A stretch of DNA of 20,735 bases from Basidiobolus heterosporus B8920 (Eukaryota > Basidiobolomycota > Basidiobolomycetes > Basidiobolales > Basidiobolaceae): positions 1-20,735 of the forward strand of contig JNET01035415.1 in assembly GCA_000697455.1 (NCBI GenBank), written 5' to 3'. Shown here piece by piece: positions 1 through 9,385 of this stretch (its first letter is position 1; the number at the start of each line of letters is the position of its first letter). The notes beneath the pieces are model-generated. The model searched no databases. It saw only the letters and a list, made by a program, of their open reading frames with translations, and was not told the DNA's origin. The translations under genes were made by a program, and so were the position numbers.

Positions 1-589
1 CTGGATTGCATTGATTAATGCCCAATCAAGATCCAGGATCACGCACAATTGGATATATTTCAACCAATAAAAAGGTTATTGAAGCGATATCACTACTAGA
101 AGTGACCAATGACTGAAAATAAGCATAATTAATTATTATAGCGTTTATTTTCAAGGTAATAACCGGTATAAATAAGGTATTGTTATACAATCAAATTTCA
201 TCCTTCAAATGGTAATGTATAAACATTACCAACTATAAATACCAGTGCTCATTGTAACTGGATCAATCGCATGCAAAATCCAAACAAGTTGTATCAGGTG
301 TGACTGTGGTGTGATTGGGCCCTATTGTTCTTATTGGGGAAGATCAAACCATCATCATCATGGCACAATAATATCACTGATATTTTCAGGATTGCGCCTG
401 ACAGGGCCTTAGAGTCTGAGATCGCGCCACCTAATCAAGCCTGGTCCAATGGAACAAGTCTATTTATCCACTCAGTCCCTATGTGATCAACATGCTCCCG
501 GATCTTCAAGGTTTTTTGATTTATTGGTTTCCCAACAAAGCTTTGCCTTTCATATGCCCAAGCAATTTCAGGCTGCTATAGAGGCTTAA
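1..589. other. Left flank, no gene seen
   Basis: AT-rich sequence with no convincing open frame on either strand. It probably belongs to the mobile element that follows, but I could not find a terminal inverted repeat or a CACTA-like end pairing with sequence right of 4140. Confidence 0.4.
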
Positions 590-1215
590 TCAGCGGGTTC
601 TCGTTTGCTCAGCAAGATTTTGTTGATGAACTTCGGTCGGTAGATGTGGTAATGGTTGATAACCGGTCAAAGATCCAACAAATGGTGCCAGTCTATCCTC
701 AAGTGCTCGTATGCGGTGGTCATACTCATTGAACCGGACATCAATTGCATTGAGGCGGCTATTATACTCCCTGTTGTTGGAATCTATATGCTTCATTGCA
801 TCAATGATATTCCTGATAGCTACTTGCATTGCCTGACTATTCTTCTCAACAAGTAATATACACGGATTACTTGTAGAGGGAGTGGCATCTACATGAATGT
901 ATTTCTGTCTAATTGCTGTGAAAATATATCTTCTAGATGCTGATCCACTGAATGAACTGCTTCATCTTGACAAGCTATTGGTAAATACATTTCTCTCTCT
1001 TTCCCCTTATCTGATCTTTTAAGTGTCTCTTCCTCTGGTATATGCACTACTGTAAGGTCTGTATCATGGATTGGGAATTGCACCCTGGAGGTCTCATCAC
1101 CTTTCTTTGATGGTACCTTTCCTTTACCCGCACCCTTTGACTGCACTTTCTTTCTTGTGGGTGTAGGGTTAGGTGACGGTGGCTGTTTACTGGATTTCTT
1201 ACATTTGTATGGCAT
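590..1215 (-). pseudogene. Transposon accessory protein, frame-broken
   Basis: Two consecutive minus-strand frames appear to be one protein. The upstream part (1215-889) is about 108 residues, rich in Lys, Ser and Pro near its start (KCKKSSKQPPSPNPTPTRKK) and then acidic. The downstream part (829-590) is a charged, helical segment with a coiled-coil look (NNREYNSRLNAIDVRFNEYD). Between them the frame changes: the first ends at a TAG at 889-891, while the other frame is open from about 895 into the second part. It is divergent from the Tnp2-like frame, an arrangement that fits the second, DNA-binding-type gene of CACTA elements, though I recognise no domain. A spliced gene is possible, but no good splice pair was seen at the break. 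Confidence 0.45.
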
Positions 1216-1463
1216 TGGTCATATGTGGGGTAACATATCTCAACCAGCAATGTGCACTGCATTGTTCATATATGTCCAATAAAACGCATATGATTTCCAA
1301 ATATGATGCAATATTAATATATTGATAAGCCATTTCTAAGACAGTCTCAGATTTGTCACACTATACACATCAACAACATATATCACACCTATGAGACAAG
1401 GGTGTCCATTTCTTCAACATGAACATTGGAGCACACTCAAGTGTCAAATGGTGGTGAACAAGG
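1216..1463. other. Divergent spacer inside the transposon
   Basis: Between the accessory frame and the transposase remnant. It is AT-rich and presumably carried the promoters of both element genes. No specific site could be identified. Confidence 0.3.
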
Positions 1464-4137
1464 AAGCCTTGTTACTATTGCCATAAGCTATTGAACCATG
1501 AGGGGCATAGACTTCACAGGAAATACTAACAAAGTCACGGTAGTTGTCTAAAAAGACCAGAAGTTAGCCGGAAAAGCACCGCTATATTACCACCAAGTAA
1601 TAACTTGAACCATACTTTATTGGACTTTATACCTCAGGCAAACAATTCACATACGGTGGATTTACTTGCGGTTAATATACCGTCTTCCACCTTCTCTGAA
1701 GAGTACGCAGAGGATAATGGTCTGTAAATAACATGAGTATGGACAGTGATGATGACCTTCACAAAATATGTGAAGAGCTTGACCAAGTGAGCTCTGTTGA
1801 AGAAGATTGGTCGGAAACTGGTAGAGAAGAAGTTAGTGATTATTCCACCCTGCTAGCCTTCTTAGTTAGCCCACATTATAAGGAAACATTAAAAGATATC
1901 CTATTAATAATAGAAGAATGGGAATTAAATCAAATATCAGTAACCAAGTTTTTTGCGGATTTCTAGAGATACTACCCAAGATCATTGCTGATTGCCAGCT
2001 ACCAAACACCTGGTTCAGGTGGAAATCACTGGTTTCCCATGCAACATATGACCCAATGGTTAAGAATATACCATGCTGTAGTAATAGTTGTGTAGCATTG
2101 ACTGGCAAAAATGAGCAAAATCCCATGTGTACCAACTGCCATGAGTTGTTTACTTCACCGACTGGTAAGTATCAGTCATATTCAGCCTATATACCATTAA
2201 TACCCCGCTTAAACGTCATGATGAAAACAGATACATATAGATTAATGATTCTCCATTGAGATCATTACCAGTCAGGTGAAGGCATAGGTGATATATTTGA
2301 TGGACACCACTATCAAGATCTCCTGGGTAAGGGCTTTTTTAGAGGCTGCTATGATCATGCATTTGCTTTGGCAATGGATGGCTTTTCACTCACCAAATAC
2401 TCTATGAGTAAAGCCTACTGCCCAGTCATTCTACTTAATCTAAATCTACCACCAAAAGAGGGCTACAAAAGTGAAAACATCATGGCTGTTACGCTAATAT
2501 CAGGTCCAAAATCACCAGGAAACCTTGACAGTTTCCTTGTTCCATTGATTGAAGAGTTTTGGTGTCTTGCCAGAGGAGTATCAATAGACAACCAGGTGGT
2601 AAAAGGTCACATTATTGTATGTATAGGTGACACTCCAGTGCAGAGCAAAGTAGCGGGATTCCAAGGACACAATGTAATGGCATGTTGTAGATTCTGCAAA
2701 ATGAAGGGAGTATATTCATCAAGTCATTCACATTATTATTACCCTAACACCACAGTAAACAACCAACTCATACCATTCAAACCCCTGATGAATCTGACAT
2801 GTTGGCAACAGTTTGTGAAGAATTGTCATTCCCATCAATTGCAACAGGCATTAGCCATAAGCCAGCAATCTTACTACTGAAGAGCCTTAGCTGGACAGCA
2901 AGCTTCCCATTGGGTGCCATGCACTTACTTTTCAATAATATACCTATATTGATGACCAAGTTATATAGTGGCAAGCTGAACCTTAACGGCGCATTTGAAA
3001 TACCAGAGAAGTTTCCAGTAATCGGCAAAATGCTAGATGATATCCGCACACCATCATATTTTACCCATGCACTGATGAATATCCACACCGGCATAAAGTT
3101 ATTTAAATGTGAGGATTGGAAGTATTGGATATGTAATTATTCCAGTGGTATTTTGAAAAGATTTTTACCAAATATCTACTGGAAGTATTGGGAGTTATTT
3201 GTAGATATTACCAACATCTATCTAAGACACAAGCTAACGGTTGCTGATTTACGCCATATTTGTTGTCTTTGTGAGGAGTTTGTGACAGGATTTGAGAAGC
3301 TCTACTACAGACACATTCCTGGCCAAATCAATTTATGCCACTATTCTGTCCACTCATTACTACACTTGGCACAATGTTTGGAGGTAATTGGACCATGTTA
3401 CACTTTCTGGGAGTTTCCCATGGAACGCATATGTGGAGAGATTGTGAATCAGGCAAAATCGGCAGTTCTACCATATGCCAACCTCATCAAGAATGTTACA
3501 GCAAAATCAGTGATAGATACTACCAAATGGAGCATGGACCAAATACCAAGGAGAGGAAAAGCAGCAGGAGTATCATATTGTTGTATCCATGGGCTTTCTT
3601 GGGTGGTTGGAAGAGCTCAACTGACCGCACTAAATCCATGGACAACTCATAATTCTGAGGTCATATTTCTGTGGAAATTGCACCACACTAACTTTATTTT
3701 TATTATACTATAGGGAGAATTCAACAATATCTTGCAGAAATAACTTGGGAGAACATCCAGCTGTTTAGCTTTTGGAGTGGTATAGTATTCTCTAGTCATA
3801 GTAAGCAATATAGTAACCAAACCAATATTCAAATATCAAGAGGCATATTTTGGCTGAATACACAACAAGTGTTTGTGCAAGTACAACAACTCATCATGGT
3901 TTCACCAGCACAAGGTACCATTTACTAGCGAAGTGCATGTGTTATAAAAAATACAACATGTATAGTAATTTTGCCAATGTGCGTATGGAAGGGAAGTATG
4001 TAGATGTAGTTGAATTGTGCCTGTTGAATCAAATTTGTGCATATGTAGAGGTGAGCAAGAGCAAATATTTAGTATTTTTTGACACTCATTATGAGTGGAA
4101 TAATTGGCAGGAGAAAGGTGGAAAAGTGGAATACTAA
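1464..4137 (+). pseudogene. Decayed CACTA-type (Tnp2-like) transposase
   Basis: The pieces follow the order of the Tnp2 family of fungal CACTA/EnSpm-like elements. A Cys/His-rich start at 1470-1520 (CYYCHKLLNHEGHRLHRKY) may be a zinc finger. Next come a Cys-rich segment before a TGKY...YIPLIPRL stretch (2050-2210), the core around 2368 (AMDGFSLTKYSMSKAYCPV) with GDTPVQSKVAGFQGHN and CCRFCK, and the HSLLHLAQ...FWEFPMERICGEI block near 3345-3445. A C-terminal domain is split between 3710 and 4137. Lesions seen: TAA at 1527 and 1725, a shift near 1960 next to a T run, TGA at 2257, a shift near 2775 at a C run, a frame change near 3655-3712 (a short intron is possible) and a shift near 3920. It cannot give a full protein as it stands, unless some breaks are introns or sequencing errors. 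Confidence 0.8.
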
Positions 4138-4140
4138 ATA

Positions 4141-4146
4141 AATAAA
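4141..4146 (+). terminator. Possible poly(A) signal of transposase
   Basis: AATAAA just after the TAA that ends the last transposase-derived frame, in a strongly A-rich stretch. The position fits a polyadenylation signal, but the motif is expected by chance in such AT-rich DNA. Confidence 0.35.
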
Positions 4147-5070
4147 AATATTTAAATGCATAACGCAGGAATACCGCTATATGAATGTGACAGGATGGTA
4201 GCGGAATAAAAAATTAATATATGTATGGCTGCTGGATAAACACCCCATGAATACTGTCATAAAACCATCAGAAAACCAGCAGCTCACCTAATAATTACAA
4301 CTAGTCGGTGACCTAACAGTTCTATGGTGGGATCACACAAATCAGATCCAGATCAGATCTGGATCTGACGAAATTAATTTTCATAGGGATCATATTAGCA
4401 CAAGAACTAGCTTGGTAGATCTACTGTAAGGATTTCATGCTTTCAGGCATTTTTGATAGCTTTGGCTCCTGCAGATTGAATAACTAATCTGTTTTCAATA
4501 TTAAGATAAACTGAATTAAAGGTACCTTATTCCCTCTTAAGTACAATCAAGCCTTTGAGCATGAGGTGTAGTTTGTCTTCAACATCAGGACTATGTCTAA
4601 TTAAAGGCCCTTTGCTAATGCTTTATCTCCAATAAGGCATTTTCCAGAGCTCTTTTATGTTGACCTGCCTCTCCTGTACTGATGTCCTAAAGACCTCTTT
4701 CCTACATCATCATTTTCACTTTGACCTTCTGGACCTTGTAGTAGGTATCATCAAATGGCTTAGCAAAAGGTAAGAGTACAGTAGTACCAGTAGTAGACAT
4801 TGCAGAAAGTGAAGTTTCAGGCCGATAAGGTAATACAAGATTTTATAAATTATCCAAATGACTTGGACACTTGAGAAAAGATGTCACTCATGGTTTATTT
4901 TTCAAAGGATTATTACAGAATGCAAAGGTTAACATAAAGAAACTTAAGAAGATGCTTTATTTTACTCAAAGAAGGGGCAAAGTTCCTTTGATTCACTTTA
5001 TATTGACATCAAAGATATACTGTCTATCAAATGTGTGAGAGCCAAGACTGAAAAGAATTTCTGGAAAGTC
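4147..5070. other. Gene-poor spacer
   Basis: About 900 bases right of the transposase remnant with no open frame that looks coding on either strand and no RNA gene seen. A perfect palindrome at 4342-4368 is listed separately. On the minus strand a short frame beginning near 4800 opens with ATG and runs about 30 codons to a stop. I could not assign it and do not call it a gene. Confidence 0.45.
4342..4368. repeat. Perfect 27-bp palindrome
   Basis: Two 13-base arms that are exact reverse complements flank a single central A. The motif is built on GATC units (TCAGATCCAGATC and its complement). It lies about 200 bases right of the transposase remnant, where subterminal inverted sites of a CACTA element could lie. 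No function is shown by the sequence. Confidence 0.85.
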
Positions 5071-5074
5071 CTTG

Positions 5075-5600
5075 AAAGTTGTAAAATTCTGGGAGTCCTT
5101 GGCAGTGATTTGGAAAATTAAAAGAATGTGTAGTTTTTGCTTGCAGCTTTCTTGAATATAAGGTTGACTTACATACTTTTGTCTGGAAGCAAACAACACA
5201 GAGAGTAGAATATGCTCAGGATGGTCCCAGAAACATGTGTGCAAAGTTTGGGGTCATTTGGGCTTGTTGAAGAAAATTAAGTATTTGAGGTAGCTTCAAG
5301 GTGGTAAAAATAATCTAAGGAAAATACTGTTGTGAGATTCTGGGAGTTATTGGAAATGATTTGGAGAATTAGAAGAATATGTGGTTTTCACTAATAGATT
5401 TATTGAATGTAAAGTAGACTTTTATACTTTTTCAAGAGATGAACAAAGCAACATGTAGAATATGTTAAGTAAAGTCCCAGGAGCATGTGTGCAAAGTTTG
5501 GGGTCATTTGGACATGTTTGAGAAAGCCAAGTATTCTGGGTACTTGTAATCTAGTGAAAAGTATTCTAAGTAAAACCCGAGTGTAAATTTTGGGTGAGAG
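5075..5600. repeat. Tandem duplication, period about 250 bp
   Basis: A block starting near 5083 (ATTCTGGGAGT...) recurs near 5337 with many substitutions. An exact 28-base match at 5234-5261 and 5484-5511 fixes the period at 250 bases. A third, partial start may be present near 5583. The copies are diverged but alignable by eye. No coding frame is conserved between them, so this is non-coding repeat DNA, perhaps part of a non-autonomous element. Confidence 0.8.
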
Positions 5601-5793
5601 GAAATTGCCAAGTAAATATAATAAGGATGAGATCAAGTATGAATAGTTAGGTGCTAAATTATGTGAATTTCAATAAGCCCAAGTGTGATTAGAGTATAAA
5701 GGCCAGTATTACACTCAATCAATCTACAAGTAAAAACCACATATTCTTCTAATTCTCCAAATCACTTCCAGCAACTTCCAGAATCTCATAACA
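5328..5793. repeat. 83-bp inverted repeat overlapping the tandem block
   Basis: Bases 5328-5410 match the reverse complement of 5711-5793 over about 83 positions with a few mismatches. The core of 31 bases starting at 5358 is identical. The arms enclose about 300 bases, including most of the second tandem copy. A transcript of this segment could form a long stem. It may be a third repeat copy inserted in the opposite direction, or the ends of a small MITE-like element. Confidence 0.8.
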
Positions 5794-5799
5794 GTTAGT

Positions 5800-6010
5800 T
5801 GGTGCTCAAAAATCACCCATAAGAAATGATTCTGCAGTTCTAGCTCTTGTAAGCACCTTTAATATTTCATAAAATTATACATATATTATGTAAGTAAAAG
5901 CAATGGAATGATGGGAACTAGAACACTTTAGTATCTGAATGTGTACCATAGATTTATTTTTGTCATTAGCAGTATGAGCATAACTACTATCTGGTGGTGA
6001 GGAGTAGTGA
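5800..6010. other. Spacer, nothing recognised
   Basis: AT-rich sequence between the inverted repeat and the 3' end of the next minus-strand gene. No gene or motif seen. Confidence 0.4.
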
Positions 6011-6582
6011 TTATTGAAATACAGTATGACAGTAATCCAACGTATCTAGCTTTGGCTGAATAGAAAGTAAGATGGTTTCGTCTTCTTCTAAAACGTTGAA
6101 TGCGTTGACAGCATTGCTGTAGATTGTCTCTTTAACCTGCCATGTATATACGCAGCTGGTAGAGTTGGTCATATTTAGATCATTAATAATATGTTTAAAC
6201 TTGATGTTGGGGGATATTCCGAATTGCCTCAGTAAAACTTCCCCGGATTCTTTGAGAACTATATTGACGTGCTTGACTGTTAGGTAGCAGAAATATGAGT
6301 TTTTTAATCGCATAGCAATAGGTGTTATAACTTTGGATTACTGTGTGGGTCAGCAGTGCGCACTTTAGGTATATATGTATGCCCATTAGGTTGTTCTTTG
6401 ATGACGGTCTCAATGCTACTGTCGATTTGACTCCCGGCCACGGGTGTTTTCGTTTGAAAATTTTGCTCTTCTACTTCTTGTACTGGTACTCAATTGTAAG
6501 TTTAACCTACAGGGTTCATTCAACTAATCTAAACAAAGGCCTTACCCAGGAAGAATTGCAAGCAAGCTTGCCATACGACCAT
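6011..6582 (-). CDS. Hypothetical spliced protein
   Basis: I do not recognise this protein. A three-exon model keeps an open frame: 6582-6546, 6482-6342 and 6276-6011, with GT-AG introns of 63 and 65 nt and consistent phases, giving about 147 residues. The second exon is hydrophilic (TPVAGSQIDSSIETVIKEQP). The last exon has a regular pattern of strands and helices (IVLKESGEVLLRQFGISPN) that loosely recalls a ubiquitin-like fold, but this is only an impression. The start is uncertain because the frame is open upstream of the chosen ATG, towards the end of the next gene. It lies 131 bases downstream of the Crinkler-like gene on the same strand and could even be further exons of it, since a GTAAGT sits near that gene's stop. 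Confidence 0.35.
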
Positions 6583-6713
6583 CCCAGAATTTCTCGCCAA
6601 ATGTTCAAGCAGTATTACCTCCGGTTCACCTATCACTTTTACTAGGCATGGCCGAAAAAGAATGAACACCTTGAGTGATAGAATGTGGTTTAACTCTTGC
6701 TGGCAGTGATCAG

Positions 6714-9153
6714 TCAGTCAATCAGTAAACTTACGCATATTTTTTCAGGAATCTCAAGCAAGCAAGTGGCTTTTCTCTTACGAACTAGCCGCCCTTTCCG
6801 AAGATCGTATTTTCCGGGCTCCAACATGGCAAACTCCTCCTCTGGAAAGTAAACCTTCAGATCTTTGTTAAGCAAACCAGTCGAAACAATCACCAAAATC
6901 CCTTTCTCTTCGCCGAGAAAGTTGTGAAATCTGATAATTTCTGAGTTCAAAAAACTCATGCCGAACTCCTCATCCATCGATTTGCATGACAATGATATGG
7001 TAATGCCTTGGGTGAATTGGAGCACGTCCGTTGCCAGAGTAACTGCCTCTTCTGAGTTCCGGTGTGTTTCGGATTGTTCACATAGGTTTACCCCTTTTAA
7101 CTCTGTATCTTGTAGAAAATAGAATACAGAGTCCCATTGTTTTTCCAAGCTGGTCTTCATATGATGGCTTACTACAGCTTTAAGAAATATATCGCTAGAT
7201 CTTGCTTTGACCGGGGTTTTTGTTGATGCTGAAGTATATAATGCTTCTAAAAAACTCCCCTCAATCCCAAAGTCGGGGGATCTAGAAATTCTAATGAATT
7301 GATTAACGCTCCAGAAAGAAAATATTGGAAGCCAGCAAGTATCGCTTGTGTTGGTTGAGCACTTGGTTCGATAATTTTGTCGACTTAGAAAGCGTGTAGA
7401 AGTAAAATCTCATAAATGGCATTACCAGTTGTAAAGGAACATTGATTTTATGAGCCAGAAACCAAAGTGGCACCTTGCCTCCCTCGAACACCACTTCATC
7501 TTTATAAGAGAAAGAAATATTCAGTAGAGACATGGCCATCAGATAGACATATATTTTACGCCAAGGTAGGTAACAGCGAACGAGTTCTGGAAGAATGTAT
7601 TGTTGATGAACCAACATCATATCGGTTACATTCTCCAGAGGCTATCATTGGAAGTCAGAATTCTGATGGTATTAAGGCAACAATCCACGATACCTTTTGG
7701 ATCCCATTAGGAGGGACTATGGCCATTTTGTAATAAAGATATACGAGGCTCAACCGAATCAGCCGTGGAATTCCTTGAGTGATTCCTTGAAGTCGCAATG
7801 ATATATCATCCAATTCCTCATCACCCCAAGAAAACTCTTTCTGAATAGAGTTACCATTTAGGAACTTCGTATTTTGGATTATAGACCTGGATGTATGCCA
7901 ACTGGCGTCAATATCACCGATATAATAAGATTCAATGCACGAGATACTTACGTAATGTCTTGACTACAGAGTGTAGGTAGGTTCAAAAATAACGTTTGAC
8001 TTAACAGGTCTTTCATCATAGAGCTTTTGAAGCCCATAACAGAAAATGCAGCAGAATTACCACTGCAGCATACAAAGCAACGAGGGTGCCATAATAAAGG
8101 CCGGATCATCTGGCATATCTTGCCATATCTCTAGGAAAGAGGAAAGCCAATATAGTGAGCCATTAATTAAGCTGTCAAAATTAGTATTAGTGGTATGATA
8201 TTACTTTGAGGGCATTCTCAAGGTTGTAATTCCCTGGATGTGGGTCTGGATTCCATCCTTGATAATGATCGTAACGGCTACTTTCAAATGCTTCGAGACA
8301 GTCCCAATGAATGAAAAATCTCGATTCGGGGTATGCATCGATTACATCCGAGAGTCCAGGTCTTCTGAGGCTTGAGCATCCATCAAACGTGTACTATTAA
8401 ATTTCATCAAACAACTCAGCAACCAGTCACTCTCAAGATTTACTCACATAGGGCTACCAACGGCAAACCAAGGGCTGATCTAATCTGTTGTTCAAGGGCG
8501 ATCGACATCGCGTTTTCAAATGTAGATAATTCTGGGGGGCTTATAGTCGTATTCTGGTTGATAGCTATGTGTACATAGTGCGCTTTGGCTAAGTCTGGAG
8601 AGTAAAGTTTGTCAAGACTACGATATAGGTATGGAGTTGACACAACTACTTACATTCAATTTCAGTGATGCTAAAACCCTGGTGAATAGTGCTGGATTGC
8701 TGAAGGATTGCCTGGTTTTCTGGAGCTTTCAAGAATTCTGGGAATTGTTGGAAGAACGCGGTTTTCCCAAATCCAGAAGGAAGTCCGCAGATAACAAGGT
8801 ATGGCTAGATTCAAGATTTAATACAATTGAAGTCAATATTTTGATGTCAACTTGTTATTTACTATTCCATGACTTTGGACTCTGTTATGGTTAGCTAATA
8901 GCACACGAGCTGCTCGTATATGTTCGGTATGACGACCTACAAAAAAGAGATCAGGAAACTATGATTTCCTCTTAGCAGACATTGCTATTCGTAATAGACT
9001 ACGGTAGATCAAACGTACTAGAGCTTCGGTAAGCTTTAGCTCTGCGTCCAGGTTGTCGTCCTCTTGTAAGTGACCTGACAGGTAAGAGTCTAGGTTAACT
9101 TGTTAAAAGGCCAAGACAAATTTACTTTTACCCCAATTTGACATGCTTTCCAT
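6714..9153 (-). CDS. Crinkler-like P-loop NTPase, possible nuclease tail
   Basis: A ten-exon model keeps frame: 9153-9132, 9089-9019, 8958-8863, 8804-8654, 8594-8444, 8364-8205, 8130-7952, 7886-7694, 7641-7385 and 7281-6714, about 615 residues. Exon 3 has FFVGRHTEHIRAARVLL, the VGR motif of AAA_16-like ATPases. Exon 4 has the Walker A sequence GLPSGFGKT. Later exons (HPRCFVCCSGNSAAF; LQGITQGIPRLIRL) resemble the NTPase region of Crinkler-type proteins. The last exon holds TDVLQF...SLSCKS, which could be the D...xCK core of a PD-(D/E)XK nuclease, with the usual acidic or Gln residue replaced by Ser. The start is uncertain: the frame is open to about 9239 without an ATG. The ninth intron uses a weak GTCGAC donor. 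Crinkler proteins are known as effectors or transposon-derived nucleases; the role here is unknown. Confidence 0.55.
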
Positions 9154-9385
9154 TCGAAGTGTTTGTATGCTCGTCGTAAGATGTTTGTTTGTATTGGCTT
9201 TATCCAACTCGGTTTTAAGCAGCTCTTCATTTGACGTGGCTTAGATTGGATTTGTCCTCATTCGATGATTAAGCAAATAAAATCAATTTAAACTCACCAA
9301 TAGCAATCGAGCAAATATGCTGATGGTTAATGAGATGAATACTAGCGATGAATTTTAAGCTTATATTGGCTTATTGGAGTAAAGA

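Noticed and set aside
1-4440. Terminal inverted repeats of a CACTA element
   Set aside because: CACTA-like words occur (for example near 90), but no matching reverse-complement end was found on the right side, so the element borders stay unknown.
4993-5636. Minus-strand frames over the tandem repeats
   Set aside because: The two frames are not conserved between the repeat copies, and the sequence behaves as non-coding repeat DNA.
6343-6645. Plus-strand open frame of 100 codons with a plausible start
   Set aside because: It is antisense to a minus-strand model that keeps frame over two introns and has more protein-like composition. The plus frame has hydrophobic, AT-driven codons and no recognised motif.
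6480-6645. Possible methyltransferase (FAM86/METTL-like) fragment on the minus strand
   Set aside because: A short VVWQACLQFFL segment recalls the family, but no S-adenosylmethionine-binding motif follows in any frame.
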